Shown: positions 17,865 to 25,822 of the stretch, piece by piece | How the letters are laid out: each line of letters opens with the position of its first letter | Position numbering within the stretch: position 1 is the first letter of the stretch | Source of the DNA: Streptomyces sp. 1222.5 | Lineage (GTDB): Bacteria > Actinomycetota > Actinomycetes > Streptomycetales > Streptomycetaceae | Assembly (NCBI RefSeq): GCF_900105245.1 | Contig: NZ_FNSZ01000001.1 | Coordinates: 5,020,001-5,084,000 of the forward strand | Length of the DNA: 64,000 nucleotides | Direction: 5' to 3' | Notes under the pieces: generated by a model | Seen by the model: the letters and a program-made list of their open reading frames with translations, nothing else | Databases searched by the model: none | What the model was told of the DNA's origin: nothing | Translations under genes and position numbers: made by a program

Positions 17865-18131
17865 ATGAGCATCATCGGTTGGATCATTCTGGGACTGCTG
17901 GCCGGAGCCATCACCAAGCTCCTGCTGCCGGGCCGCGACCCCGGCGGCTTCATCGGTACGACCCTCATCGGCGTCGCGGGCGCGTTCATAGGCGGCTGGA
18001 TCTCGGCCCGCTGGCTGGACCACCCGGTCACGAAGAACTTCTACGACGGCGCCACCTGGGCGGCGGCCATCGGCGGCTCCCTGGTGCTGCTGATCGCCTA
18101 CCGCATTCTGTTCGGCAACTCACGCGACTGA
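17865..18131 (+). CDS. GlsB/YeaQ/YmgE family stress-response membrane protein
   Basis: The product is 88 aa and very hydrophobic, with three transmembrane segments and Gly-rich loops (IILGLLAGAITKLLLPGRDPGGFIGTTLIGVAGAFIGG). This matches the transglycosylase-associated (GlsB/YeaQ) family. The molecular function is unknown; family members often respond to envelope or oxidative stress. It is divergent from the permease gene. Confidence 0.88.
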   Translation: MSIIGWIILGLLAGAITKLLLPGRDPGGFIGTTLIGVAGAFIGGWISARWLDHPVTKNFYDGATWAAAIGGSLVLLIAYRILFGNSRD

Positions 18132-18182
18132 GCGCACCGCGCGCGGCGCGCAGGCGGCGCTCACAGGGCGCGGCGAGCAGAA

Positions 18183-18208
18183 GGGTGGGCACCGCCGGGT
18201 GCCCACCC
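18183..18208. terminator. Bidirectional terminator between convergent genes
   Basis: An 11-bp perfect stem (18183-18193 with 18198-18208, loop GCCG) followed by TTTCC lies between the GlsB-like gene and the convergent yajQ gene. Confidence 0.8.
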
Positions 18209-18231
18209 TTTCCTGTGCTGTCCGCCGTGTC

Positions 18232-18720
18232 CTACCGGTAGTTCACGAACTGCAGCGCGAAGTCGAAGTCCTTGCCCTTGAGCAGGGAGATCACGGTCTG
18301 GAGGTCGTCGCGGCTCTTGGAGCTGACCCGCAGCTCCTCGCCCTGGACCTGGGCCTTCACGCCCTTCGGGCCCTCGTCGCGAATGATCTTCGCCACCTTC
18401 TTCGCGTTCTCCTGGGAGATGCCCTCCTCGATCGACGCGAAGATCTTGTACTCCTTGCCGGAGAGCTGCGGCTCGCCCGCGTCCAGCGCCTTCAGCGAGA
18501 TACCGCGCTTGATCAGCTTGGACTGGAAGACGTCGAGGACAGCGTTCACCCGGTCCTCGGAGTTCGCCTCCATGAGGATCTTGTCACCGGACCACGAGAT
18601 CGAGGCACCCACGCCCTTGAAGTCGTAGCGCTGCGAGATCTCCTTGGCGGCCTGGTTGAGGGCGTTGTCGACCTCCTGCCGCTCGACCTTCGAGACGATG
18701 TCGAAACTGGAGTCGGCCAT
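18232..18720 (-). CDS. yajQ: YajQ family nucleotide-binding protein
   Basis: The product is 162 aa and starts MADSSFDIVSKVERQEVDNA, the family's typical N-terminus, with RYDFKGVGASISW and ends DFDFALQFVNYR. Some YajQ proteins bind cyclic-di-GMP or nucleic acid; the role in Streptomyces is not established. The start is supported by AAGGAGCC upstream. Confidence 0.93.
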   Translation of the reverse strand: MADSSFDIVSKVERQEVDNALNQAAKEISQRYDFKGVGASISWSGDKILMEANSEDRVNAVLDVFQSKLIKRGISLKALDAGEPQLSGKEYKIFASIEEGISQENAKKVAKIIRDEGPKGVKAQVQGEELRVSSKSRDDLQTVISLLKGKDFDFALQFVNYR

Positions 18721-18946
18721 GTCCTGTGGCTCCTTGTATCCGGGTGCTGATGGGTGCGTGCCGGCGTGCGCGGCGGCGACCGCCGGGCCCGGCTCCGTGC
18801 CGGGCCGCATCCGCACCAGCCTAGCCATCCCGCGACCCCGGGGGTGGAGATCAATGGGGTGGCGGAGCACCCCTGGGCATCGGGTATTGTTTACGTCGTT
18901 GCCACGGAGCACCGCCGAAAGCGGGTTCGGTCGGCAGCACCAACCC

Positions 18947-19028
18947 GGCGGTGTGCCCGAGCGGCCAAAGGGAGCAGACTGTAAATCTGCCGGCTCAGCC
19001 TTCCCAGGTTCGAATCCTGGCGCCGCCA
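18947..19028 (+). tRNA. tRNA-Tyr (GTA)
   Basis: This is an 82-nt class II tRNA. The acceptor stem GGCGGTG (18947-18953) pairs with CGCCGCC (19021-19027), and the discriminator A is at 19028. The anticodon arm is GCAGA-CTGTAAA-TCTGC (anticodon GTA). A long variable arm and a canonical GGTTCGAATCC T-loop follow. CCA is not encoded. A degenerate copy of its 3' half lies about 200 bp downstream. Confidence 0.96.
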
Positions 19029-19038
19029 CACTGGGTGA

Positions 19039-19090
19039 GACCCCTTCCAATCTGCGGAAACGCGCATTGGAGGGGGTCTTCTCGTTTCTT
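19039..19090 (+). terminator. Terminator of tRNA-Tyr
   Basis: A 13-bp stem (19039-19051 with 19066-19078, one G-T wobble) is followed by a T/C-rich run (TTCTCGTTTCTTCTCG), an unusually U-rich tail for this genome. Confidence 0.85.
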
Positions 19091-19224
19091 CTCGTTGGTC
19101 GACAGTGGTGTTCGAGCAGGCTCGCGAAACGCGCAGGCGACGGCCGCGCCGGCGCAGATCGACGGGTGGACCGCCGCGGGCCGCCACGGGAAATCCGCAG
19201 GTCGCGTCGTATGGGGCGAGCCCG

Positions 19225-19269
19225 CTGTAGGTCTGCCGGCTCAGCCTTTCCAGGTTGGATCCTGGCGCC
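19225..19269 (+). repeat. Degenerate duplicate of the tRNA-Tyr 3' half (possible att remnant)
   Basis: These 45 nt match 18979-19024, which runs from the anticodon loop to the acceptor stem of tRNA-Tyr, at about 41 of 46 positions with one gap. The 5' half of a tRNA is missing, so this cannot be a functional gene. Direct repeats of a tRNA 3' end are the usual product of site-specific integration. No integrase is present in the ~200 bp between the copies, so this would be a residue of a lost element (inference). Confidence 0.75.
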
Positions 19270-19315
19270 ACGGCATACCGCCCCGGCTCATCCGGGCTGG
19301 GGCGCAACCTCGTGC

Positions 19316-20620
19316 CTACGGGCAGAGGTTCACGTGCCGGACGGCCAGGACGTGTCCCGCCGCGTCGATGAGGCGGCTGCGGGAGAGGCGTCCGCCGGCC
19401 ACCGCGTCGGTGACCGCCTTGGCGATCGAGGACGTCTGGGAGCCGACGTTGCCGCCCAGGTCGAACAGGACCATGTCGGCGCCGGACCGCAGGGCCTGGA
19501 CGGCCGCGCTGGGAACGCTGAATCCGGCGGCGGAGATCGCCTTGGCGCTGAGCGAGTCGGTGACCACCAGCCCCTTGAAGCCCAGCTTGCCGCGCAACTC
19601 GGTACCGATGACGGTGGGGGACAGGCTTGCCGGATTGGTGCTCAGGCCCGGAACGACGTTGTTGGAGACCATGATGGCCGGGGCGCCGGCCTTGATGGCC
19701 GCTGTGAACGGCGGGATGGCCACCTTCTGCAGGGTGGACCAGGGCAGGGTGCGGGCAGGGCCGAAGTCGGAGTTGTAGGTGGAGCCGCCCAGGCCCGGGA
19801 AGTGCTTGACGACGGGTATCACGCCTCCGGCGCGCAGCCCGTTCATGTACGCCACACCGTCCTTGGAGACCACCGCGGTGTTCCCGCTGAAGGACCGCCA
19901 GCCGTCGGGGTTGGTCTTGCTGGGCGCCTCGTTCCTGCCGTCCACGTCGACCACCGGCGCGAGGTCCATGTTCACCTGGGCGGCCGCCATCTTCTTCGCG
20001 ACCTCCGTGACGTTCTGCTGGATCTGGGCCGGGGTCCAGTGCGAGCCCATGTACGCGGCCCAGGGCAGGGATCCGACGAGGTTCGCCATGCGCTGGATGC
20101 CGCCGCCCTCCTCGTCGGTCATCACCAACAGGCCGAGGCGACCCGGCACATGGGATTTCAGGGTGGTCAGCCGGGAGCCGAGGTCGGCCGGCGCCTTGCT
20201 GCCGAACAGCAGCACACCGCCCGCGCCCGCGCTCACCTCCGAGGTGGCGTCGGACACCGACGTCTCCGGCACGGGGACGGCGATGGTCAGCATGGCCAGC
20301 CGGCGGTTCGACCACCCGGCCAGCTTCGTGCTGTTGGTGCACGCCGCGGCGGCGGACGTCGTGGCGGGGGCGGGAGCGGTGGCGGAGGTGGAGAGGTCCG
20401 GGGCGAGGGACGAACGCGGGTGGGAAGTCGTGGCGGGCGGGGTGTGGGAGAGGCCGGGGCCGCTGGAGCGCGGGGCGGCGTCGGGAGTGCCCGCGGCACA
20501 GCCCGCGAGGAGCATCGCCGCCACAGCGGCGGTGCTCAGTCTCCGTACGCTCCCGGCGCGGCCGGGGAGCCGCGGCAGTGAGGTCGCGCCTGTGCGGTCA
20601 CGGTACGACGGACGGTTCAT
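19316..20620 (-). CDS. Glycoside hydrolase family 3 lipoprotein (beta-N-acetylhexosaminidase-like)
   Basis: The product is 434 aa. A basic N-terminus and lipobox MLLAGC (Cys at about residue 41) indicate a lipoprotein signal, then a Ser/Thr/Pro/Ala-rich linker to about residue 95. The GH3 N-terminal TIM-barrel domain follows (LLVMTDEEGGGIQRM, VVKHFPGLGG, GLVVTDSLSAKAI with the presumed nucleophile Asp). In NagZ-type enzymes the motif KHFPGHG is followed by D-S/T-H, whose His is the acid/base. Here KHFPGLGGSTYNSD lacks that His, so activity may differ. The ATG is preceded by AAGGAGG. It is probably attached outside the membrane and acts on wall or chitin-derived sugars. Confidence 0.88.
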   Translation of the reverse strand: MNRPSYRDRTGATSLPRLPGRAGSVRRLSTAAVAAMLLAGCAAGTPDAAPRSSGPGLSHTPPATTSHPRSSLAPDLSTSATAPAPATTSAAAACTNSTKLAGWSNRRLAMLTIAVPVPETSVSDATSEVSAGAGGVLLFGSKAPADLGSRLTTLKSHVPGRLGLLVMTDEEGGGIQRMANLVGSLPWAAYMGSHWTPAQIQQNVTEVAKKMAAAQVNMDLAPVVDVDGRNEAPSKTNPDGWRSFSGNTAVVSKDGVAYMNGLRAGGVIPVVKHFPGLGGSTYNSDFGPARTLPWSTLQKVAIPPFTAAIKAGAPAIMVSNNVVPGLSTNPASLSPTVIGTELRGKLGFKGLVVTDSLSAKAISAAGFSVPSAAVQALRSGADMVLFDLGGNVGSQTSSIAKAVTDAVAGGRLSRSRLIDAAGHVLAVRHVNLCP

Positions 20621-21008
20621 CGCTCGGCCTCCTTCGCAAGACGCGACGGCGGCCGGCGCGTCTCGGGGCCGCAGCCCAGGTGGTGTGCCTTACGGGGAGT
20701 GGGAGCCGGCCCGGCTTCGTTCGCTCGCCCATGGTCGGAGTTCCAGGATCTCGCGCATTGCAGCCGGACGACAGTCCAGCCCGGGGAACTCACTGCCGGA
20801 ACATCGTTGTGCTGCACGGAAGTCCCCTTAGAATCGAACATGTGAACGATAACGGCTCTTCCGAATGTCCCGCTGTGCCGCGCTCCGCGCGCCGCGTCCC
20901 GGCCGGGCGCGGCCCGCACGACCGGTCGCCCCGCCGAAACACGCTGCCGGGGGCTGTCCGATGACCGGCCCGGGTGCGGGTCCTGCCGGTCCGGACGATG
21001 CTGGAGCC
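20621..21008. other. Gene-poor gap upstream of GH3 gene
   Basis: No convincing coding sequence is visible in these 388 bp; the frames present are compositionally unlike neighbouring genes. It must hold the promoter of the GH3 gene and that of the small gene at 21009. An AT-richer stretch at about 20830-20860 contains the imperfect dyad TCGAACATGTGAACGA. Confidence 0.5.
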
Positions 21009-21233
21009 ATGGCCGGGAAGCGCCCCATCATCGTGCACCTGCCGTCCCCGACCGGCGGCCGCCGGGTCCGGGTCGACGGCGAGATCCTGGGCCTCGCGCA
21101 CAACGTGGGGGACCTGGTGGAGTTCCTGCGCCGGGCCGGGCTGGAGATCGAGCCGGAAGAGGTGGCCGACTCGCCGCTGATCGACTGGCGCGGTGTGGGC
21201 CCCGACCGGTGGGAGGCAGAGACCCGGACCTGA
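21009..21233 (+). CDS. Small conserved-looking hypothetical protein
   Basis: The product is 74 aa: MAGKRPIIVHLPSPTGGRRV, then VDGEILGLAHNVGDLVEFLRRAGLEIE and DWRGVGPDRWEAETRT. I do not recognise a named family. The composition is that of a folded, slightly acidic cytosolic protein. The start was placed at the ATG after GGAGCC; an in-frame ATG at 20961 would add a Gly/Pro-rich leader of 16 residues. It is followed 41 bp later by another small gene. Confidence 0.65.
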   Translation: MAGKRPIIVHLPSPTGGRRVRVDGEILGLAHNVGDLVEFLRRAGLEIEPEEVADSPLIDWRGVGPDRWEAETRT

Positions 21234-21274
21234 CGGCGGTGTCACCTCGGCCCCGCCCCGGGCACACTGACGGC

Positions 21275-21487
21275 ATGTCCTCCCGACGCAGAACCTGTCC
21301 CGTGTGCCGCCGTGAAATCGCCGTCGTCGCGGGCCGCTTCGCGCGCCACGACCCGCCCGCAGCGCGTGGCAGCGGGGACCTCATCTCCTGCACCGGGTCC
21401 CGGCGGCAGGCGCAACTCGACGGCATCCAGCCCTCGTTGGACGGATACGTCGTGCCGGACTTTCCCGGGCAACTGCCGCTGTTCTGA
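21275..21487 (+). CDS. Small putative zinc-binding protein
   Basis: The product is 70 aa. MSSRRRTCPVCRREIAVVAGRFARHD contains a CPVC knuckle, and a later H...C (RHDPPAARGSGDLISC) could complete a zinc site. It resembles small Streptomyces zinc-ribbon proteins but I cannot name a family. It lies downstream of the 74-aa gene in the same direction. Confidence 0.65.
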   Translation: MSSRRRTCPVCRREIAVVAGRFARHDPPAARGSGDLISCTGSRRQAQLDGIQPSLDGYVVPDFPGQLPLF

Positions 21488-21584
21488 CGCCCCGGTGGCG
21501 TCCTGCTGGTCCGAAGTCCCGGCGGCCGCCCTCGTTCCGCCCGGCGGACGGCGGTTCGTGACGGCGTGTGAACCGCGCTCGGGG

Positions 21585-22241
21585 TCAGTTTCCGGCCACC
21601 GACTTCACCGCGACGGACACCGGCGTCGAGCCGCCGATCAGCTCCAGCGTCAGACCGGCCGTCGCCGAGGTGTCCACCAGCTCCGCGAGGACGGCCGCCA
21701 CGTCGTCCCGCGGAATCGGACCACGTCCGGTGTGCGCCTCCAGCCGGACCAGCCCGGTGCCCGCGTCGTTCGTCAGCGCGCCGGGACGCAGGATCGTCCA
21801 GTCCAGCGCCTCCTGCCGGCGGACGTACGCGTCGGCCTCGCCCTTGGCACGCAGGTACACGTCGAAGACCTCGTCGCCCCGGTGCGCCGGATCGGCACCC
21901 ATCGACGACACCACCACGAAGCGACGCACGCGCGCGCGGACGGCCGCGTCCGCGAACAGCGTCGCCGCGCCCTTGTCCACCGTCTCCTTGCGCTCCGTGC
22001 CGCTGCCCGGGCCAGCGCCGGCCGCGAACACCGCCGCGTCCGCACCCTGGAGGTGCGCCGCGACCTGCTCCACCGAGGCGGACTCCAGGTCGAGCAGCAC
22101 CGGTTCGGCACCGGCCTCCCGCAGGGCGTCGCCCTGCTCGGCCTTGCGGATGATGCCCGCCACCTCGTCCCCGCGCGCGGAGAGCACACGCTCCAGCCGC
22201 AGCGCGATCTGACCATGACCACCAGCGATGACAATGCGCAT
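21585..22241 (-). CDS. NAD(P)-binding oxidoreductase (atypical SDR)
   Basis: The product is 218 aa. MRIVIAGGHGQIALRLERVL is a Rossmann GxxGxxx dinucleotide-binding start. RRFVVVSSMGADP and the YLRAKGEADAYVR segment match the NAD(P)H-binding (YwnB/atypical SDR) group, followed by DWTILRPGALTND. These proteins act as NAD(P)-dependent reductases or redox sensors; the substrate is unknown. The start MRIVIAGG at 22241 was chosen because the Rossmann strand begins there. Confidence 0.88.
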   Translation of the reverse strand: MRIVIAGGHGQIALRLERVLSARGDEVAGIIRKAEQGDALREAGAEPVLLDLESASVEQVAAHLQGADAAVFAAGAGPGSGTERKETVDKGAATLFADAAVRARVRRFVVVSSMGADPAHRGDEVFDVYLRAKGEADAYVRRQEALDWTILRPGALTNDAGTGLVRLEAHTGRGPIPRDDVAAVLAELVDTSATAGLTLELIGGSTPVSVAVKSVAGN

Positions 22242-22450
22242 GAATCCGACCGTACGCCCGAAGGGCCGCATCCGCCGCACGGGTTGACCGCCGCCCGCCG
22301 GAGACCGCCCAGCTCACGGGTGCTTCCCGGACCCCGCCGGGCGCGACCGCGGACGCGTGTCCCACACCGCCCGCCACATCGCGTCCCACGCGCAGGGCCG
22401 CGTCACCGGGCGCGGCGACCGCTCCGCTCCCCTGCGACCGCTCCGCGCTC

Positions 22451-23716
22451 CTACGACAGCTCTCCGCGTCCCTGGCGGGGCAGCCCCAGCTCCGCTGCCG
22501 CCGCCGAGTTGCAGTACTCGCGGACCGCGCTGGTGCGTGCCACCACGCGGCCCCGGTGCACCACGATCCGGCTGTACGCCAGTGAGAGCGCCCCGGCCAG
22601 GTGATCGCCGCGCACGGCCAGGAGCTCCGCCGGGAAGCCCGCCTCCACACGTACGTCCGGCAGGCCCATGGCGGCGCGGGCGCGGGCGCTCACGGCGTCG
22701 TAGGCGTCCTCCGGGCGCAGATCGTGGGCGGAGGCGAGGAGGTAGGCCGCCTCCAGCGGGTCACCACGGCCGACGGGGTTGGAGACGTCGCGCAGGGCGC
22801 CGCTCCCGGCCGCCACGCGCACCCCGGCCGCGCGCAGCAGCCGTACCGGGGCCGTGCCCTCCCGCCCGGCGCCGCCGCAGCCGCCCTGCGGCAGGCACAC
22901 CACCGTCACCCCGGCCGCGGCGAGCTGGTCGGCGACACGGGACGCCATGTCGGCCGGCAGGCGCGCCAGACCGGCGCACGGCCCGATCGTCACGCCGGGG
23001 CGCAGGCCGCCCGCCATGACCGCGAGCCGGGACAGCCGGGCGGCGTCGGCGGCGTCCGTGTGCAGGTCGACCGGGCAGCCGTGTTCGGACGCCACCTCCA
23101 GGACGGTCTCCACGTAGCCCGTGGGATCCGGGTCCAGGTCCGGGCAGCCGCCCACCACGGAGGCGCCCATCTTCACCGCGTCCCGCAGCATCGCGAGCCC
23201 GTCGGCCCCGGCCACCCCGGTCAGCAGCCGGGGCATCGCCACCGTGGTCAGTTCGCCCAGCCCCCGCAGCGACCGCCGGGCCTGCAGGACGGCCCCGAGC
23301 GCGCCGAGCCCCTGGACGTCGCCCACGCGCACGTGCGCGCGTACCGCCGTCGCGCCGTGCCCGAGCTGGAGCAGGGCCGACTCCGTGGCCCGGCGCTGGA
23401 CGTCCTCCGGGGCGTACGACACCGGTCCCGGGTGCTCGGCGGTCAGGGCGGTGTCGCTGTGGGCGTGCGGTTCGGCCGGTGCCGGCAGGAGCAGGTAACC
23501 GCTCAGGTCCACGCGTGTGGCGGGCTTCCGGGCCGGTCCCGGCGCCAGACTGCCGGCCGTGCCCACCGCCTCGATGCGCCCGCCGCACAGCCGTACGTCC
23601 ACGGTCCTGCCGTCGGTGAGCCGCGCCCCGCACAGCAGCAGGACGGCCGGGTCGGACGGCCCCGAGGACCCCGACGGGTTCGGCGGCTGGTGGGGCTGCG
23701 GCTGACTGTCGGGCAT
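22451..23716 (-). CDS. Amidohydrolase-family protein (cytosine deaminase-like) with degenerate active site
   Basis: The product is 421 aa with an amidohydrolase fold: an N-terminal composite-domain segment (LLCGARLTDGRTVDVRLCGG), a TIM barrel and a C-terminal return (AGFPAELLAVRGD, SRIVVHRGRVVAR). The first metal motif is present (PHAHSD) and the middle His is kept (VDLHTDAAD). However, the glutamate of the family's HxDE is Ala, the GHC histidine is Pro (IGPCAGLAR), and the final metal-binding Asp region reads GSGALRD rather than GSDDxRD. It may be a pseudo-enzyme or a diverged hydrolase. MPDSQPQ at 23716 is the likeliest start. Confidence 0.8.
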   Translation of the reverse strand: MPDSQPQPHQPPNPSGSSGPSDPAVLLLCGARLTDGRTVDVRLCGGRIEAVGTAGSLAPGPARKPATRVDLSGYLLLPAPAEPHAHSDTALTAEHPGPVSYAPEDVQRRATESALLQLGHGATAVRAHVRVGDVQGLGALGAVLQARRSLRGLGELTTVAMPRLLTGVAGADGLAMLRDAVKMGASVVGGCPDLDPDPTGYVETVLEVASEHGCPVDLHTDAADAARLSRLAVMAGGLRPGVTIGPCAGLARLPADMASRVADQLAAAGVTVVCLPQGGCGGAGREGTAPVRLLRAAGVRVAAGSGALRDVSNPVGRGDPLEAAYLLASAHDLRPEDAYDAVSARARAAMGLPDVRVEAGFPAELLAVRGDHLAGALSLAYSRIVVHRGRVVARTSAVREYCNSAAAAELGLPRQGRGELS

Positions 23717-24176
23717 CGCGCTCCAGGGGCGGGGCCGGGGGCTCGGGGCGGGCCGGCGTGACGGACGGCGAAGCAGGGACGCGCGGGGACGGCCCAAGAT
23801 CACGCAGAGTGAGTCGAGCCTAGGGTGGCGAGCCGCGCGGGTCGCGCAGGAGCGCAATAGTCGTACCGGCGTGGTCCACCCATGGCAGTACACGTGTCGC
23901 CCACGCGTGTGGCACGCACCGTTCGCGGCCGCGGCGACCGCGTCGGCGTACGGGGCGACCGTCCCGGCTGCCCGGCTCCACGACCCTCACGCGCGGGTGC
24001 AGGGCACGGTCGCGTCCACGCGCGCGGGTGCGCCTGTCCGACCGTCAGCAGTCCCCGCGTGGGTGCCGTTCCTGGGGCTCAGGAGCCTGCGGAGGGAGCC
24101 GGGGAGGGCGTTGCGGAGTGCGGCCGGATACGGATTTGGGTGAACGGCGGCGGACCGTGTAATGTCTTCATCGCTC
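23717..24176. other. 460-bp gap with G/C-rich palindromic words
   Basis: No supportable gene. It contains several related words (CCCACGCGTGTGG, CTCACGCGCGGGTG, CCACGCGCGCGGGTG) between 23885 and 24035. At its right end is the promoter of tRNA-Thr. Confidence 0.5.
24136..24165 (+). promoter_or_regulatory. Promoter of tRNA-Thr/tRNA-Met
   Basis: A -35 TTGGGT (24136-24141) and -10 TAATGT (24160-24165) are separated by 18 bp. They end 11 bp before the mature tRNA-Thr 5' end. Confidence 0.6.
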
Positions 24177-24249
24177 GCCCCAATAGCTCAGTCGGCAGAG
24201 CGTCTCCATGGTAAGGAGAAGGTCAACGGTTCGATTCCGTTTTGGGGCT
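24177..24249 (+). tRNA. tRNA-Thr (GGT)
   Basis: This is a 73-nt tRNA. The acceptor GCCCCAA (24177-24183) pairs with TTGGGGC (24242-24248), and the discriminator is T. The anticodon arm TCTCC-ATGGTAA-GGAGA gives anticodon GGT. CCA is not encoded. Confidence 0.95.
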
Positions 24250-24295
24250 CTGGTGCGAGAGGTTCCCGTCGAAAGGCGGGGCCCGATCGCATCGT

Positions 24296-24368
24296 AGCGG
24301 TGTAGCTCAGTCGGTAGAGCAAGCGGCTCATAATCGCTGTGTCACCGGTTCAAGTCCGGTCACCGCTA
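24296..24368 (+). tRNA. tRNA-Met (CAT), elongator type
   Basis: This is a 73-nt tRNA. The acceptor AGCGGTG (24296-24302) pairs with CACCGCT (24361-24367), and the discriminator is A. The anticodon arm AGCGG-CTCATAA-TCGCT gives CAT. The first acceptor pair A-T forms, so it lacks the unpaired 1-72 end and the three G-C anticodon-stem pairs of initiator tRNA. It sits 46 bp after tRNA-Thr, likely in one transcript with rpmG. Confidence 0.93.
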
Positions 24369-24458
24369 CTGACAGTAGCCGATTGCGGGGTCGGTCCTTC
24401 GATCGGCTACTCTTTCTTGCGTTGAATTGGTCCATCCGTTCGTCTTAGGAGCACTCAC

Positions 24459-24623
24459 GTGGCTGCCACCGACGTCCGCCCGAAGATCACGCTGGCCTGC
24501 GTGGAGTGCAAGGAGCGGAACTACATCACCAAGAAGAACCGGCGTAACAACCCGGATCGTCTTGAGATGAAGAAGCACTGCCCGCGTTGCAATGCGCACA
24601 CCGCGCATCGCGAAACGCGATAA
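24459..24623 (+). CDS. rpmG: 50S ribosomal protein L33 (zinc-binding type)
   Basis: The product is 54 aa: MAATDVRPKITLACVECKER, then KKNRRNNPDRLEMKKHCPRCNAHTAHRETR. The two CxxC pairs show this is the zinc-containing C+ form. The GTG start follows TTAGGAGCACTCAC. Placement behind two tRNA genes suggests joint transcription. Confidence 0.96.
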   Translation: MAATDVRPKITLACVECKERNYITKKNRRNNPDRLEMKKHCPRCNAHTAHRETR

Positions 24624-24635
24624 ATAGGCTCGTTC

Positions 24636-24677
24636 GTGAGGCCGTCCCCTTCCGAGGGGGCGGCCTCACGGCGTTTT
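24636..24677 (+). terminator. Terminator of rpmG
   Basis: A 14-bp stem (24636-24649 with 24656-24669, one mismatch) is followed by GGCGTTTTCG. Confidence 0.85.
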
Positions 24678-24849
24678 CGCGTGCCGGTCACACTCCCGCT
24701 CGGCCGGTCACCGGTCACGCGTCCACCGCGCCGCCGGGCCACGCGCCCGTCGGTCCGGTGATCATCCGCCCCAGTCGCCTCGTGTACGTTCCGTGACCGT
24801 TTCCGGCTAATTTGGGGCCACCACAGCAGACATCAGGAGGTGCCGGGCC

Positions 24850-25302
24850 ATGGCGCTCGACCAGTCCTTCGTGGGACGGACCTACCCGCCCACCGCGCCC
24901 TACGAGGTGGGCCGGGAGAAGATCCGCGAGTTCGCCGAGGCGGTGGCGGAGACCAACCCGGTGTACACCGACCCGGAGGCCGCCAAGGCGTTCGGCCATC
25001 CCGATGTGATCGCCCCGCCGACCTTCGTGTTCTCCATCACGTTCCGCGCCGCCGGACAGGTCGTCGAGGACCCGCAGCTCGGGCTCGACTACAACCGCGT
25101 GGTGCACGGGGACCAGAAGTTCGCCTACAGCCGCCCGGTCCGGGCCGGCGACCGGCTCACGGTCACCTCCACCATCGAGGCGATCAAGTCCCTCGCGGGC
25201 AACGACATCCTGGACATCCGCGGCGAGGTGCACGACGAGGCGGGCGAGCACGTCGTGACCGCCTGGACCAAGCTCGTGGCCCGCGCGGCCGAGGAGGCGT
25301 GA
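24850..25302 (+). CDS. MaoC-like dehydratase, non-catalytic HadA/HadC-like subunit
   Basis: The product is 150 aa with a hot-dog fold of the UPF0336/HadA type. The region that carries catalytic Asp/His in the partner (GDxNPIH) reads AETNPVYTD here, and the partner's IAHGM is IAPPTF. So this subunit lacks the dehydratase dyad, as in mycobacterial HadA/HadC, and would stabilise the chain-binding tunnel of a heterodimer. The gene for the catalytic partner begins 7 bp after its stop. Confidence 0.88.
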   Translation: MALDQSFVGRTYPPTAPYEVGREKIREFAEAVAETNPVYTDPEAAKAFGHPDVIAPPTFVFSITFRAAGQVVEDPQLGLDYNRVVHGDQKFAYSRPVRAGDRLTVTSTIEAIKSLAGNDILDIRGEVHDEAGEHVVTAWTKLVARAAEEA

Positions 25303-25309
25303 GGACCTG

Positions 25310-25738
25310 ATGACGGCGAAGATCGCTTACGGCGACGTCGAGGTCGGCACCGAGCTGCCGGCGCAGACCTTCCCCGTGACCCGTGCCGCCCTCGTGCAGT
25401 ACGCGGGCGCCTCGGGGGACTTCAACCCCATCCACTGGAACGAGAAGTTCGCCAAGGAGGTCGGCCTCCCGGACGTCATCGCGCACGGCATGTTCACCAT
25501 GGCCGAGGCGATCCGGGTGGTCACCGACTGGATCGGCGACCCCGGTGCGGTCGTGGAGTACGGCGTCCGCTTCACCAAGCCCGTCGTCGTGCCGAACGAC
25601 GACCAGGGCGCGCTGATCGAGGTCAGCGGCAAGGTGGCGGCCAAGCTGGACGACAACACCGTGCGGGTGGACCTGACGGCCATGAGCGCCGGCCAGAAGG
25701 TCCTGGGCATGTCCCGGGCGGTCGTACGACTGGGCTGA
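25310..25738 (+). CDS. MaoC-like dehydratase, catalytic HadB-like subunit
   Basis: The product is 142 aa. The hydratase-2 motif is intact (YAGASGDFNPIHWNEKFAKE and LPDVIAHGMFTMAE), supplying catalytic Asp and His. With the upstream subunit it should form a (3R)-hydroxyacyl-ACP or -CoA dehydratase. Streptomyces makes no mycolic acids, so the substrate is probably a fatty-acid or polyketide-type thioester (inference). Confidence 0.9.
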   Translation: MTAKIAYGDVEVGTELPAQTFPVTRAALVQYAGASGDFNPIHWNEKFAKEVGLPDVIAHGMFTMAEAIRVVTDWIGDPGAVVEYGVRFTKPVVVPNDDQGALIEVSGKVAAKLDDNTVRVDLTAMSAGQKVLGMSRAVVRLG

Positions 25739-25764
25739 CGGCCCGGCCGAGCGGCAGAGGCGGC

Positions 25765-25803
25765 GAGTGAGGGGCGTCCTCCCTGGTGGGGCGCCCCTCA
25801 CTC
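25765..25803 (+). terminator. Terminator of the dehydratase pair
   Basis: A perfect 12-bp stem (25765-25776 with 25792-25803) lies 26 bp after the stop codon. Confidence 0.8.
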
Positions 25804-25822
25804 GTATCCGCGGACACCCGCT

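Noticed and set aside
19225..19269. Second tRNA-Tyr gene
   Set aside because: It has no 5' acceptor or D arm and the T-loop is broken by a deletion.
20838..20853. TCGAACATGTGAACGA as an SOS (LexA) box
   Set aside because: The actinobacterial box needs TCGAAC-N4-GTTCGA; here the second half reads GAACGA, and no repair gene is adjacent.
23871..24143. 90-codon plus-strand frame in the gap before tRNA-Thr
   Set aside because: No ribosome site, irregular composition, and it runs through palindromic non-coding words.
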